DNA from: Canicola haemoglobinophilus
GTDB taxonomy: Bacteria; Pseudomonadota; Gammaproteobacteria; Enterobacterales; Pasteurellaceae
Assembly (NCBI RefSeq): GCF_002015075.1
Contig: NZ_MUXZ01000001.1
Coordinates: 1 to 64,000, forward strand
Direction of reading: 5' to 3'
DNA: 64,000 nucleotides
Each line of letters opens with the position of its first letter. Within the stretch, counting starts at the first letter, position 1. Below, piece after piece: positions 36,308 to 44,979 of the stretch. The translations under genes were made by a program, and so were the position numbers. Under the pieces are notes generated by a model. That model searched no databases. It had not been told where the DNA came from and saw nothing but the letters and a program-made list of their open reading frames with translations.

Positions 36308-36661
36308 ATGGATAAGAAATCAGCTCGTATCCGTCGTGCAGCTCGTGCACGTCATATGATGAAAGAGCAAGGTGTAACTCGTTTAGTTATTCACCGCACT
36401 CCACGTCATATTTATGCACAAGTTATTGCGCCAAACGGTTCAGAAGTGCTTGCTGCAGCTTCCACAGTTGAGAAAGCTATCAGCGAGCAAGTTAAATATA
36501 CCGGAAATAAAGATGCAGCAGCAGTAGTTGGTAAAATTGTTGCTGAGCGTGCGTTAGAGAAAGGCGTTAAAAGCGTTGCTTTCGATCGTTCCGGTTTTAA
36601 ATATCATGGTCGTGTCCAGTCTTTAGCGGATGCTGCACGTGAAGCTGGTCTACAGTTCTAA
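36308..36661 (+). CDS. rplR: 50S ribosomal protein L18
   Basis: 117 aa with a basic N-terminus (RIRRAARARHMMKEQG) and the C-terminal FDRSGFKYHGRVQSLADAAREAGL block. L18 binds 5S rRNA together with L5. Confidence 0.98.
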   Translation: MDKKSARIRRAARARHMMKEQGVTRLVIHRTPRHIYAQVIAPNGSEVLAAASTVEKAISEQVKYTGNKDAAAVVGKIVAERALEKGVKSVAFDRSGFKYHGRVQSLADAAREAGLQF

Positions 36662-36676
36662 TAGAGGTAATTTTAG

Positions 36677-37177
36677 ATGGCAAACATCGAAAAACAAGCT
36701 GGTGAACTGCAAGAGAAGCTAATCGCGGTAAACCGTGTATCAAAAACTGTAAAAGGTGGTCGTATAATGAGCTTTACTGCGTTAACCGTAGTAGGTGATG
36801 GTAACGGCCGAGTAGGTTTTGGTTATGGTAAAGCGCGCGAAGTTCCGGCAGCGATCCAAAAAGCGATGGAAAAAGCACGTCGCAATATGATTACTGTGGC
36901 TTTAAATGAAGGCACATTACAACATCCGATCAAAGGTTCTCACACTGGTTCTCGTGTATTTATGCAACCGGCAAGTGAAGGTACGGGTATCATCGCTGGT
37001 GGTGCTATGCGTGCAGTATTAGAAGTTGCGGGTGTTCATAACGTTCTTTCTAAAGCATACGGTTCAACTAACCCAATTAACGTTGTTCGTGCAACTATTG
37101 ATGCATTAGCAAATATGAAATCACCAGAAATGGTTGCTGCTAAACGTGGCAAAACCGTTGATGAAATTTTGGGGTAA
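36677..37177 (+). CDS. rpsE: 30S ribosomal protein S5
   Basis: 166 aa. The N-terminal double-stranded-RNA-binding-like domain contains the VSKTVKGGRIMSFTALTVVGDG loop that includes the spectinomycin-contact region; this loop looks wild type. S5 acts in decoding fidelity and mRNA unwinding. Confidence 0.98.
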   Translation: MANIEKQAGELQEKLIAVNRVSKTVKGGRIMSFTALTVVGDGNGRVGFGYGKAREVPAAIQKAMEKARRNMITVALNEGTLQHPIKGSHTGSRVFMQPASEGTGIIAGGAMRAVLEVAGVHNVLSKAYGSTNPINVVRATIDALANMKSPEMVAAKRGKTVDEILG

Positions 37178-37183
37178 TTGACA

Positions 37184-37363
37184 ATGGCAAAAACTATTAA
37201 AGTAACACAAGTGCGTAGCTCTATTGCTCGTTTACCAAAACACAAAGCTACACTACGTGGTCTTGGTCTTCGCCATATGCACCATACTGTTGAGTTAATT
37301 GATACTCCAGCTGTACGCGGTATGATTAACCAAGTTTCATATATGGTTAAAGTGGAGGAGTAA
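37184..37363 (+). CDS. rpmD: 50S ribosomal protein L30
   Basis: 59 aa from the ATG at 37184, the E. coli length; a TTG two codons earlier touches the rpsE stop and is less likely. The ferredoxin-like fold is recognisable from [19 protein letters not shown] and [13 protein letters not shown]. Confidence 0.96.
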
Positions 37364-37367
37364 GAGA

Positions 37368-37802
37368 ATGCGTTTAAATACTCTATCTCCGGCTGAAGGT
37401 GCTAAGCACAGTGCAAAACGCCTAGGTCGTGGTATTGGTTCTGGTTTAGGTAAAACTGGTGGTCGTGGTCATAAAGGTCAAAAATCTCGTACAGGTGGCG
37501 GTGTTCGTCGTGGTTTCGAGGGTGGTCAAATGCCTTTATATCGTCGTTTACCAAAATTTGGTTTTACTTCAATGAAATCAGCTGTAACAGCAGAAGTTCG
37601 TTTAAATGACTTAACCAAAGTAGAAGGTAATGTTATCACTTTAGATACATTGAAAGCTGCGAATGTTTTAACAAAAGATATCCAATTTGCAAAAGTAATT
37701 CTTGCTGGTGAAGTTAAAGCAGCAGTGACTGTTCGTGGTCTACGTGTAACTAAAGGTGCAAAAGCAGCAATTGAAGCTGCTGGCGGTTCAGTTGAGGAAT
37801 AA
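37368..37802 (+). CDS. rplO: 50S ribosomal protein L15
   Basis: 144 aa with the Gly/Arg-rich extended N-terminus (RLGRGIGSGLGKTGGRGHKGQKSR) that threads into 23S rRNA. It is 4 bp after rpmD and just ahead of secY. Confidence 0.98.
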   Translation: MRLNTLSPAEGAKHSAKRLGRGIGSGLGKTGGRGHKGQKSRTGGGVRRGFEGGQMPLYRRLPKFGFTSMKSAVTAEVRLNDLTKVEGNVITLDTLKAANVLTKDIQFAKVILAGEVKAAVTVRGLRVTKGAKAAIEAAGGSVEE

Positions 37803-37809
37803 TTAACAA

Positions 37810-39135
37810 ATGGCTAAGCAACCAGGTTATCAAAGTAGAAGTACTCAAAGCGGTACTGGTGAACTAAAAAGCAGATTATTATTTGTGCTAGGTGCACTGA
37901 TTGTTTTCCGTATTGGTTCTTTCATTCCGGTTCCTGGTATTGATGCGGCCGTATTAGCTCAATTGCTTGAACAGCAAAAAGGTACCATCATTGATATGTT
38001 TAATATGTTCTCTGGTGGTGCATTGAGTCGTGCGTCAATTTTTGCATTAGGTATTATGCCTTATATTTCGGCATCGATTATCATCCAACTGTTGACCACG
38101 GTTCATCCTGCTTTGGCAGAGTTAAAGAAAGAGGGTGAGGCAGGACGTCGTAAAATTAGTAAATATACGCGTTATTCTACCCTTGTATTAGCAACTATTC
38201 AGGCGATTGGTATTTCTACCGGATTGCCTAATATGCTACCAGGTTTAGTCCCTAATTTAGGCTTTGGTTTCTACTTTACAGCTGTTATTAGCTTAGTAAC
38301 AGGGACAATGTTCTTAATGTGGTTAGGAGAACAAATTACAGAGCGTGGAATAGGTAATGGTATTTCTTTAATTATCTTTGCCGGTATTGTTGCAGGTTTA
38401 CCTTCGGCAATAGGTCAAACTATTGAGCAGGCTCGTCAAGGGCAAATGCATCTATTAGTTCTTTTATTGATCGCAGTAATTGTTTTTGCAGTAACTTATT
38501 TTGTTGTTTTCTTTGAAAGAGGTCAAAGAAGAATTAAAGTTGAATACGCAAAACGTCAACAAGGTCGTCAAATAGTAGGTGGTCATTCAACTCATCTACC
38601 ATTGAAAGTAAATATGGCGGGTGTTATCCCAGCAATTTTTGCTTCAAGTATTATTCTTTTCCCGGCCACATTAACATCTTGGTTTGGTCAAAGTTCTAGC
38701 TTGGAGTGGTTAACTGATTTATCGCTATTATTACATCCAGGGCAGCCTTTATATTTGATTGTTTATGCAGTGGCTATTATATTCTTTAGTTTCTTTTATA
38801 CTGCAATGCAATATAATCCGCGTGATACAGCAGATAATTTGAAAAAATCTGGCGCATTTATACCCGGAATTAGACCAGGTGAACAAACATCGCGTTATAT
38901 TGATAAAATTATGACCCGCCTTACACTAATTGGTGGTTTATATATTACGTTTGTATGTTTGGTTCCTTATATTATGACTTCTGCTTGGAATGTTCAGTTT
39001 TATTTTGGTGGAACTTCCTTGCTGATTGTTGTAGTGGTAATTATGGATTTCATCGTACAGGTTCAAAGTCATTTAATGTCAACTAAATATGAATCTGCGC
39101 TGAAAAAAGCAAACCTTAAAGGTTTTGGACAGTAA
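37810..39135 (+). CDS. secY: Preprotein translocase subunit SecY
   Basis: 441 aa with ten membrane segments, the channel-forming core of the SecYEG translocase. Recognisable parts are the plug region after FIPVPGID, GIMPYISASIIIQLL in TM2, the ERGIGNGISLIIF segment, and the cytoplasmic loop with FIPGIRPGEQTSRYID that contacts SecA and the ribosome. It belongs to the spc operon and ends just before rpmJ. Confidence 0.98.
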   Translation: MAKQPGYQSRSTQSGTGELKSRLLFVLGALIVFRIGSFIPVPGIDAAVLAQLLEQQKGTIIDMFNMFSGGALSRASIFALGIMPYISASIIIQLLTTVHPALAELKKEGEAGRRKISKYTRYSTLVLATIQAIGISTGLPNMLPGLVPNLGFGFYFTAVISLVTGTMFLMWLGEQITERGIGNGISLIIFAGIVAGLPSAIGQTIEQARQGQMHLLVLLLIAVIVFAVTYFVVFFERGQRRIKVEYAKRQQGRQIVGGHSTHLPLKVNMAGVIPAIFASSIILFPATLTSWFGQSSSLEWLTDLSLLLHPGQPLYLIVYAVAIIFFSFFYTAMQYNPRDTADNLKKSGAFIPGIRPGEQTSRYIDKIMTRLTLIGGLYITFVCLVPYIMTSAWNVQFYFGGTSLLIVVVVIMDFIVQVQSHLMSTKYESALKKANLKGFGQ

Positions 39136-39164
39136 GTTGTCCATATAGTAGAAAGGGATAAGCA

Positions 39165-39278
39165 ATGAAAGTTCGTGCTTCAGTTAAGAAAATGTGTCGT
39201 AACTGTAAAATTGTTAAACGTGAAGGGGTTGTTCGTGTATTATGTAGCGATCCTAAGCATAAACAACGTCAAGGTTAG
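39165..39278 (+). CDS. rpmJ: 50S ribosomal protein L36
   Basis: A 37-aa protein with the zinc ribbon ligands Cys11, Cys14, Cys27 and His32 ([17 protein letters not shown]). This is the zinc-binding form, so zinc supply affects it. GAAAGGGA precedes the ATG. It is the last gene of the spc operon, about 140 bp before rpsM. Confidence 0.97.
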
Positions 39279-39291
39279 TTGATATTTTTTC

Positions 39292-39320
39292 TTGCAAAGA
39301 ACCGGCTGGGCATATATAAT
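39292..39320 (+). promoter_or_regulatory. Alpha operon promoter
   Basis: TTGCAA (39292-39297) and a perfect TATAAT (39315-39320) with a 17-bp spacer, the same design as the S10 promoter. The 100-nt leader that follows, up to the GTG start of rpsM, corresponds in place to the S4-binding pseudoknot of E. coli; I did not fold it. Confidence 0.8.
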
Positions 39321-39419
39321 GCTCAGCTCATTTATGTCCTTGATATGCTGTTTGAGTATCCTGAAACGGGCTTTTCAAGATCAGTATATCAAATTTAATC
39401 AATAAAATAGGAGTGCATA

Positions 39420-39776
39420 GTGGCCCGTATTGCAGGCATTAACATTCCTGATCAAAAACACACTGTAATCGCTTTAACAGCAATTTACGGTATCGGTAAA
39501 ACTCGAGCTAAAGCAATTTGTGCTGCTACGGGAATTGCTGAGGATGTAAAGATCAGAGAATTGTCTGAAGAGCAGATTGATAAACTGCGTGACGAAGTTG
39601 GTAAATTTACCGTTGAAGGTGACTTACGCCGTGAAGTAACACTTAACATTAAACGCCTATTAGATTTAGGTTGTTATCGTGGTTTGCGTCATCGTCGTAG
39701 TTTACCGGTACGTGGTCAACGTACTAAAACTAATGCGCGTACCCGGAAGGGTCCTCGTAAGCCGATCAAAAAATAG
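39420..39776 (+). CDS. rpsM: 30S ribosomal protein S13
   Basis: 118 aa starting at GTG, as in E. coli, where the GTG is part of the S4 translational repression site. ARIAGINIPDQKHTVIALTAIYGIG and the C-terminal RGQRTKTNARTRKGPRK tail are diagnostic. S13 contacts the P-site tRNA and forms intersubunit bridges. AGGAG lies 8 nt upstream. Confidence 0.98.
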   Translation: MARIAGINIPDQKHTVIALTAIYGIGKTRAKAICAATGIAEDVKIRELSEEQIDKLRDEVGKFTVEGDLRREVTLNIKRLLDLGCYRGLRHRRSLPVRGQRTKTNARTRKGPRKPIKK

Positions 39777-39790
39777 TCGGGGTAAGTTAA

Positions 39791-40180
39791 ATGGCTAAAA
39801 CACCAGTTCGTGCACGTAAACGTGTAAAAAAACAAGTTGTAGATGGCGTAGCTCATATTCACGCATCTTTCAATAATACAATCGTTACAATTACTGACCG
39901 TCAAGGTAATGCTCTAGCGTGGGCAACCGCTGGTGGTTCAGGTTTCCGTGGTTCTCGTAAATCTACCCCGTTTGCTGCGCAAGTTGCAGCAGAACGTTGT
40001 GCTGAAGTTGTAAAAGAATTCGGCTTAAAGAACTTGGAAGTTATGGTTAAAGGGCCGGGTCCTGGTCGTGAATCTACAATCCGTGCATTAAATGCAGCAG
40101 GATTCCGTATCACGAATATTACTGATGTGACTCCGATTCCACATAACGGTTGTCGTCCACCGAAAAAACGTCGTGTTTAA
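39791..40180 (+). CDS. rpsK: 30S ribosomal protein S11
   Basis: 129 aa. SFNNTIVTITDRQGNALAWA and the C-terminal TPIPHNGCRPPKKRRV are typical, including the Asn-Gly site prone to isoaspartate formation. It lies in the platform near the Shine-Dalgarno helix. Confidence 0.98.
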   Translation: MAKTPVRARKRVKKQVVDGVAHIHASFNNTIVTITDRQGNALAWATAGGSGFRGSRKSTPFAAQVAAERCAEVVKEFGLKNLEVMVKGPGPGRESTIRALNAAGFRITNITDVTPIPHNGCRPPKKRRV

Positions 40181-40209
40181 TGGCGTCATAGGATAGTTGG
40201 AGAAAGAAA

Positions 40210-40830
40210 ATGGCAAGATATTTGGGTCCTAAACTCAAGCTAAGCCGTCGTGAAGGCACTGACTTATTCCTTAAGTCAGGTGTGCGTGCGATTGATACAA
40301 AATGTAAAATTGATACAGCGCCTGGTCAACATGGTGCTCGTAAACTGCGTTTGTCAGACTATGGTAGTCAATTACGTGAGAAACAAAAAGTTCGCCGTAT
40401 TTACGGTATTTTAGAGCGTCAATTCCGTAACTACTATAAAGAAGCAAACCGCTTAAAAGGTAATACTGGGGAAAATTTACTAGTATTATTAGAAGGTCGA
40501 TTGGATAACGTTGTTTATCGCATGGGCTTTGCTGCAACTCGTGCTGAGGCTCGTCAATTAGTGAGTCACAAAGCGATTGTTGTAAATGGTCGTGTAGTTA
40601 ATATCCCATCTTTCCAAGTTTCAGTAGATGATGTTATTGCTGTTCGTGAAAAATCTAAAAAACAAGCACGTATTAAAGCATCATTAGAATTAGCAGAGCA
40701 AAGAGAAAAACCAACTTGGTTAGAAATCGATGCAGCTAAAATGGAAGGTGTGTTCAAACGTGTTCCTGAACGTTCTGATTTATCAGCAGACATTAACGAA
40801 CATCTGATCGTAGAGCTTTACTCTAAATAA
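40210..40830 (+). CDS. rpsD: 30S ribosomal protein S4
   Basis: 206 aa, same as E. coli. The N-terminal ARYLGPKLKLSRREGTDLF leads to an S4 RNA-binding domain (RLDNVVYRMGFAATRAEARQLVSHKAIVVNG). S4 starts 30S assembly and represses the alpha operon by binding the rpsM leader in E. coli. Confidence 0.98.
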   Translation: MARYLGPKLKLSRREGTDLFLKSGVRAIDTKCKIDTAPGQHGARKLRLSDYGSQLREKQKVRRIYGILERQFRNYYKEANRLKGNTGENLLVLLEGRLDNVVYRMGFAATRAEARQLVSHKAIVVNGRVVNIPSFQVSVDDVIAVREKSKKQARIKASLELAEQREKPTWLEIDAAKMEGVFKRVPERSDLSADINEHLIVELYSK

Positions 40831-40862
40831 TAGTTAAAGCTTCGTAGCAAAGAGAGGATAAA

Positions 40863-41852
40863 ATGCAGGGTTCTGTTACAGAATTTTTAAAACCACGTTT
40901 AGTTGATATTGAACAAATTAGTTCTACTCATGCTAAAGTGATCTTAGAACCGTTAGAGCGTGGCTTTGGTCATACTCTAGGTAATGCATTACGTCGAATT
41001 CTTCTATCTTCAATGCCAGGTTGTGCAGTTACAGAAGTAGAAATAGACGGCGTTTTGCATGAGTATAGTAGTAAAGAAGGTGTTCAAGAAGACATTATCG
41101 AAGTGCTTCTGAACTTAAAAGGTCTAGCGGTTAAAGTACAGAATAAAGATAATGTTTTTCTGACTCTAAGCAAATCTGGAATTGGCCCTGTTGTTGCAGC
41201 TGACATCACACATGATGGTGATGTTGAAATCGTAAATCCTGACCACGTCATCTGTCACTTAACAGACGAAAATGCATCAATTAATATGCGCATTCGTGTA
41301 CAACGTGGCAGAGGATATGTACCAGCATCGTCTAGAGTTCATTCCGTAGATGAAGAGCGCCCAATTGGTCGTTTATTAGTTGATGCATGTTATAGTCCAG
41401 TTGATCGTATTGCTTATAATGTACAAGCAGCACGTGTTGAGCAACGTACTGACTTAGATAAGTTAGTTATTGAACTAGAAACAAATGGTACAATTGAGCC
41501 AGAAGAAGCGATTCGTCGCGCAGCAACAATTTTAGCAGAGCAACTAGATGCATTCGTTGATTTGCGAGATGTTCGTCAACCAGAAGTTAAGGAAGAAAAA
41601 CCGGAATTTGATCCGATTTTATTACGTCCTGTTGATGACTTAGAGTTGACAGTTCGTTCTGCTAACTGTTTGAAAGCAGAAACAATTCACTATATCGGTG
41701 ATTTAGTACAGCGTACAGAAGTTGAGTTATTGAAAACCCCTAACTTGGGTAAAAAATCTCTTACAGAGATTAAAGACGTGCTTGCTTCACGCGGTCTATC
41801 ACTTGGTATGCGCCTTGAAAATTGGCCACCAGCAAGTATTGCTGAAGACTAG
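40863..41852 (+). CDS. rpoA: RNA polymerase alpha subunit
   Basis: 329 aa, the E. coli length. The N-terminal dimer domain has LEPLERGFGHTLGNALRRILLSSMPG. The C-terminal domain (LRPVDDLELTVRSANCLKAETIHYIGDL ... TPNLGKKSLTEIKDVL) contacts UP elements, CRP and competence regulators. It sits between rpsD and rplQ as in other proteobacteria. Confidence 0.98.
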   Translation: MQGSVTEFLKPRLVDIEQISSTHAKVILEPLERGFGHTLGNALRRILLSSMPGCAVTEVEIDGVLHEYSSKEGVQEDIIEVLLNLKGLAVKVQNKDNVFLTLSKSGIGPVVAADITHDGDVEIVNPDHVICHLTDENASINMRIRVQRGRGYVPASSRVHSVDEERPIGRLLVDACYSPVDRIAYNVQAARVEQRTDLDKLVIELETNGTIEPEEAIRRAATILAEQLDAFVDLRDVRQPEVKEEKPEFDPILLRPVDDLELTVRSANCLKAETIHYIGDLVQRTEVELLKTPNLGKKSLTEIKDVLASRGLSLGMRLENWPPASIAED

Positions 41853-41893
41853 TTTGGTCATAGGTTAAAGATTTTTCTGAGAAGGATAAGGTC

Positions 41894-42280
41894 ATGCGCC
41901 ATCGTAAGAGTGGACGTCAACTAAACCGTAATAGCAGCCATCGTCAGGCTCTATTCCGTAATTTAGCTAGCGCATTAGTTAGTCACGAAATTATCAAAAC
42001 TACTTTGCCTAAAGCAAAAGAATTACGTCGTGTAGTTGAACCGTTAATTACATTAGCAAAAGTAGATAGCGTTGCAAATCGCCGCTTAGCTTTCGCTCGT
42101 ACACGCAACATCGAAACAGTTGCAAAATTATTTAATGAATTAGGTCCACGTTTTGCACAACGTGCGGGTGGTTATACTCGTATTTTAAAATGTGGTTTCC
42201 GTGCTGGTGATAACGCTCCAATGGCATACATTGAGTTAGTAGATCGTCCAGCAGTAGCTGAAGAAGCTAAAGCAGAGTAA
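41894..42280 (+). CDS. rplQ: 50S ribosomal protein L17
   Basis: 128 aa starting MRHRKSGRQLNRNSSHRQALFRNLASAL and containing GPRFAQRAGGYTRILK. It lies near the exit tunnel next to L3 and L22. It is the final gene of the alpha operon and is followed by a strong terminator. Confidence 0.98.
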   Translation: MRHRKSGRQLNRNSSHRQALFRNLASALVSHEIIKTTLPKAKELRRVVEPLITLAKVDSVANRRLAFARTRNIETVAKLFNELGPRFAQRAGGYTRILKCGFRAGDNAPMAYIELVDRPAVAEEAKAE

Positions 42281-42294
42281 TTCATAACTTATTG

Positions 42295-42322
42295 AAAAGC
42301 CCACATGATTGTGGGCTTTTTT
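42295..42322. terminator. Alpha operon terminator
   Basis: AAAAGCCCACA (42295-42305) and TGTGGGCTTTT (42310-42320) with a 4-nt loop and a T tail. It also faces the end of the convergent phosphoesterase gene. Confidence 0.9.
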
Positions 42323-42336
42323 ATGAAAAGAATTTG

Positions 42337-43029
42337 CTATTTTTTATCTCTATCATCAACACCAATCAATAAATAATTTCCTTCTATATCACACAAACTT
42401 CTAAAGCCAACATTAGTAATTTGAAATGTATTTCGACTATGTTGTTGCTTATAGTCAAAATTATCATGATGATGTCCATGGAAGATATGCTTGACTTGCA
42501 TAGATTTTGCTAATTGGTTAATTACAGCAAAGCCAGAGGGGTGAGGTTTTGGTGCTTCGTGGCAGATTAATATGTCTGCATGTTGTTTTTCTAATTCTTC
42601 AATATCAGAAGGAAATATTGATGTTCGATGACGTAAAGGAATTTCACCTCTCCAGATTTTTTCTGGCAAAGCATACTGGCAATAATGGATGGGATCAAAA
42701 AAGAGCGGTTTATTTGGCGGCATCCAAATTTGTCCACGAAAAACTCCTCCTAATCCTGCAATTTTAACTCCTTGAACATCAGTAACTTTTCCATGTAGGT
42801 TACGGGATTTCCATTCTGTTCCCCATAAAGATTCAAATGCAGCTACTGTTTTACTATCATGATTTCCATGAATAAACCAAATATCACAAAATTTCGCTAA
42901 TTTATCTAATTCCTCTGCTGTGGTTAATTGCAGATCACCTAGAATGATCAAGGATACATTTTCATTTTCTTGTACAAAAGGATAAAGGTGAGAGTAGCTA
43001 CCATGTGGGTCACCTGCAAATAAAATCAT
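42337..43029 (-). CDS. Calcineurin-like metallophosphoesterase, downstream of nadR
   Basis: 230 aa with the metallophosphoesterase set in order: FAGDPHG (Asp7, His9), LGDLQ, GNHDS, a His in ICHEAPKPH and the terminal GHHHDNF. The first motif is DPH rather than the common DxH-G with Gly or Thr, still within the family. I prefer the ATG at 43029, with GAGGA 8 nt upstream and 4 nt after the nadR stop; an in-frame start at 43044 overlaps nadR. Tight coupling to nadR suggests a role in NAD or nucleotide turnover, but the substrate is unknown. Confidence 0.82.
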   Translation of the reverse strand: MILFAGDPHGSYSHLYPFVQENENVSLIILGDLQLTTAEELDKLAKFCDIWFIHGNHDSKTVAAFESLWGTEWKSRNLHGKVTDVQGVKIAGLGGVFRGQIWMPPNKPLFFDPIHYCQYALPEKIWRGEIPLRHRTSIFPSDIEELEKQHADILICHEAPKPHPSGFAVINQLAKSMQVKHIFHGHHHDNFDYKQQHSRNTFQITNVGFRSLCDIEGNYLLIGVDDRDKK

Positions 43030-43033
43030 AATA

Positions 43034-44314
43034 CTATTCCTCAAAAATTGAATGATTGCCTGTTTCCGTGGTTAAGCCTGAAATTTCTTCATCATTGAGT
43101 ACTTTCTCAATAATTGCTTTTACTTGATTGTATCGCTCTAAGTAACTTGGAGAGTCAATTTCAATATAAGATACATTATATTTATCTAGTAATTTTTTTA
43201 AAAGTTGCTGGAACCGTTGGCGTTGCTTATTGTTTCCTAAACTGCGTAGCCCATCGTCAACCCATTGAGTATTATTATTTAATAAAATAGTGACATCAAA
43301 GGGATACTCTTTGATCATTGAATCTAAAAAAGGATGCGCTTTTCCTTCATACTGGATACAAAATGCTTGAGTTGTAATGAAGTCAGTATCTACAATTGCA
43401 ATTTTATGCGCATGTCTTACTGCATAATCAATATAACGCTGATGCCCTAAAGCCATTTGTGGATAATCAGAATATTGCATAGCTTGTTCATTACCGCCTA
43501 ACTGCTCAAACACAAACTCACGCCCATATTCCCATGCTGATGTTGTATTAAATACAGTAGCTAATTTATTAACAAGCGTAGTTTTACCGCTGCTTTCTCC
43601 TCCCAAAATAGCAATTGTCTTAGCAAAAAATGGACGCACTTCTTTAGGAATAAATTTCCAATAATGAAATGGATTGTTACGGATTTTTGTTGCTGACACA
43701 TTCAGGAATTGTCGTTCAGGATCAACTAATTCAACCTGCAAATTCAGATATTTCTCATAAGGTGCTTTGTCTTGAATTTCACTACTAAAAACAATGCTAG
43801 GGTTGACATTTTTTTCCTTGAATAGATATTTGACCTGTTCCGCCCATGCAGCCCATCCATTTGGATAACTTGGTAATCCATCTTCTACAAGGTGATGAAT
43901 AAATATTTGATTTTTCTGATATTTAAAAATCTGTTGCATCCAACGTAAACGATCTTGAACTGTTGGCATTCGTTTCATTTTGCTATCGTAAAATAACTTC
44001 AAATCTCGCTCTGTATCGCTACAAACAATCACATGAAGTTCATCTACTTTACTAAATGCCTCGTAGATCATATTAATATGACCCGTATGCACAGGGTAAA
44101 ACTTACCAAAAATAACACCTATTTTTTTGTTATCGTCCTCGGTTATCTGCAACACTTTATGTAAGGCGGAAAGTTTTGTTGCACTTGGATTTTTGATTTT
44201 TCCACTAACCAATTGGTTAAAATAAGCACGAGTGATATTTGCTTGAGTGCAAATATCATTCACTTTTAAATTTAATTGCTTACGTTTTTGTTGCAAATAA
44301 CTGAAATTCGACAT
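43034..44314 (-). CDS. nadR: NadR: NMN adenylyltransferase / ribosylnicotinamide kinase with HTH domain
   Basis: A 426-aa three-part protein. An N-terminal Xre-type HTH spans about residues 1-60. A nucleotidyltransferase domain begins GVIFGKFYPVHTGHINMIYEAF (HxGH near residue 78). A kinase domain with P-loop GGESSGKTTLVNKL lies near 240-252. In Haemophilus it converts salvaged nicotinamide riboside to NMN and NAD, the basis of V-factor growth. AGGAGAG precedes the ATG. A phosphoesterase gene follows in the same operon. Confidence 0.95.
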   Translation of the reverse strand: MSNFSYLQQKRKQLNLKVNDICTQANITRAYFNQLVSGKIKNPSATKLSALHKVLQITEDDNKKIGVIFGKFYPVHTGHINMIYEAFSKVDELHVIVCSDTERDLKLFYDSKMKRMPTVQDRLRWMQQIFKYQKNQIFIHHLVEDGLPSYPNGWAAWAEQVKYLFKEKNVNPSIVFSSEIQDKAPYEKYLNLQVELVDPERQFLNVSATKIRNNPFHYWKFIPKEVRPFFAKTIAILGGESSGKTTLVNKLATVFNTTSAWEYGREFVFEQLGGNEQAMQYSDYPQMALGHQRYIDYAVRHAHKIAIVDTDFITTQAFCIQYEGKAHPFLDSMIKEYPFDVTILLNNNTQWVDDGLRSLGNNKQRQRFQQLLKKLLDKYNVSYIEIDSPSYLERYNQVKAIIEKVLNDEEISGLTTETGNHSIFEE

Positions 44315-44391
44315 TATTTCTCTCCTTTTATATTAAGGGAAAATGGTGCTACGAGTAACATTAAAAAGTGCGGTAATAAATTGGAAAATTT

Positions 44392-44631
44392 TTATTTTTC
44401 TTGTAATTGTTCTAAACGTTTTTCTAATTCAACAAGTTTTTCACGCGTTCTCATTAAAACTTGTGTTTGCACATCAAATTCTTCTCTTGTAACAATATCG
44501 AGTTTAGACAATTGTGCTTGTAACACTTGTTTTAGCTTCATTTCTGCATCTTGCCCTAACTCTTTTACACCTTGTGGCAAAGCATCTTGAATTTGTTGCA
44601 TGATTTGTTCTATTTTCTTTGGATTTAGCAT
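44392..44631 (-). CDS. ubiK: Ubiquinone biosynthesis accessory factor UbiK (YqiC family)
   Basis: A 79-aa BMFP/YqiC-family protein: an amphipathic N-terminal helix (LNPKKIEQIMQQIQDALP) and a C-terminal coiled coil (about residues 45-78, LMRTREKLVELEKRLEQLQ). UbiK binds UbiJ and lipids and aids aerobic ubiquinone synthesis in E. coli. AGCTTAATT separates it from its upstream region; an uptake core lies just downstream at about 44366. Confidence 0.88.
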   Translation of the reverse strand: MLNPKKIEQIMQQIQDALPQGVKELGQDAEMKLKQVLQAQLSKLDIVTREEFDVQTQVLMRTREKLVELEKRLEQLQEK

Positions 44632-44733
44632 AATTAAGCTCCATTTTGATATAAATTGCCCCTATTGTATGTAATCTTGCTACAAATAAAAACATTTTTT
44701 CTCATTAAACTTTCAGATATACTATATAGGCAT

Positions 44734-44866
44734 TCTCAGGGCAGGGCGAAATTCCCTACCGGTGGTAAGTATTTTAAATATAAGCCCACGAGCGTTTACT
44801 TTTAGTAAAGTCAGCAGATTTGGTGAAAATCCAAAGCCGACAGTGATAGTCTGGATGAAAGAGAAT
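44734..44866 (+). ncRNA. FMN riboswitch (RFN element)
   Basis: The conserved RFN pieces occur in order: TCTCAGGGCAGGGCGAAATTC, the CCCTACCGGTGG block, AAGCCCACGAGC, GTCAGCAGATTTGGTGAAAA, and CCAAAGCCGACAG, AGTCTGGATGAAAGAGAA closing the multibranch junction. It lies about 115 bp upstream of ribB. FMN binding should lower ribB expression, by termination or ribosome-site masking in the AT-rich stretch 44867-44979; TTTTCTAT/ATAGAAAA near 44896-44922 could form part of that switch. Confidence 0.95.
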
Positions 44867-44979
44867 AGAGCGAAATGCTATGCTTATCGTTGTTGTTTTT
44901 CTATTTATCTAATAGAAAATAGTCTTTTTATCATCAGCCCTGGTTCTGGTATCTATTAATTTATTTAAAGGAATTTACT

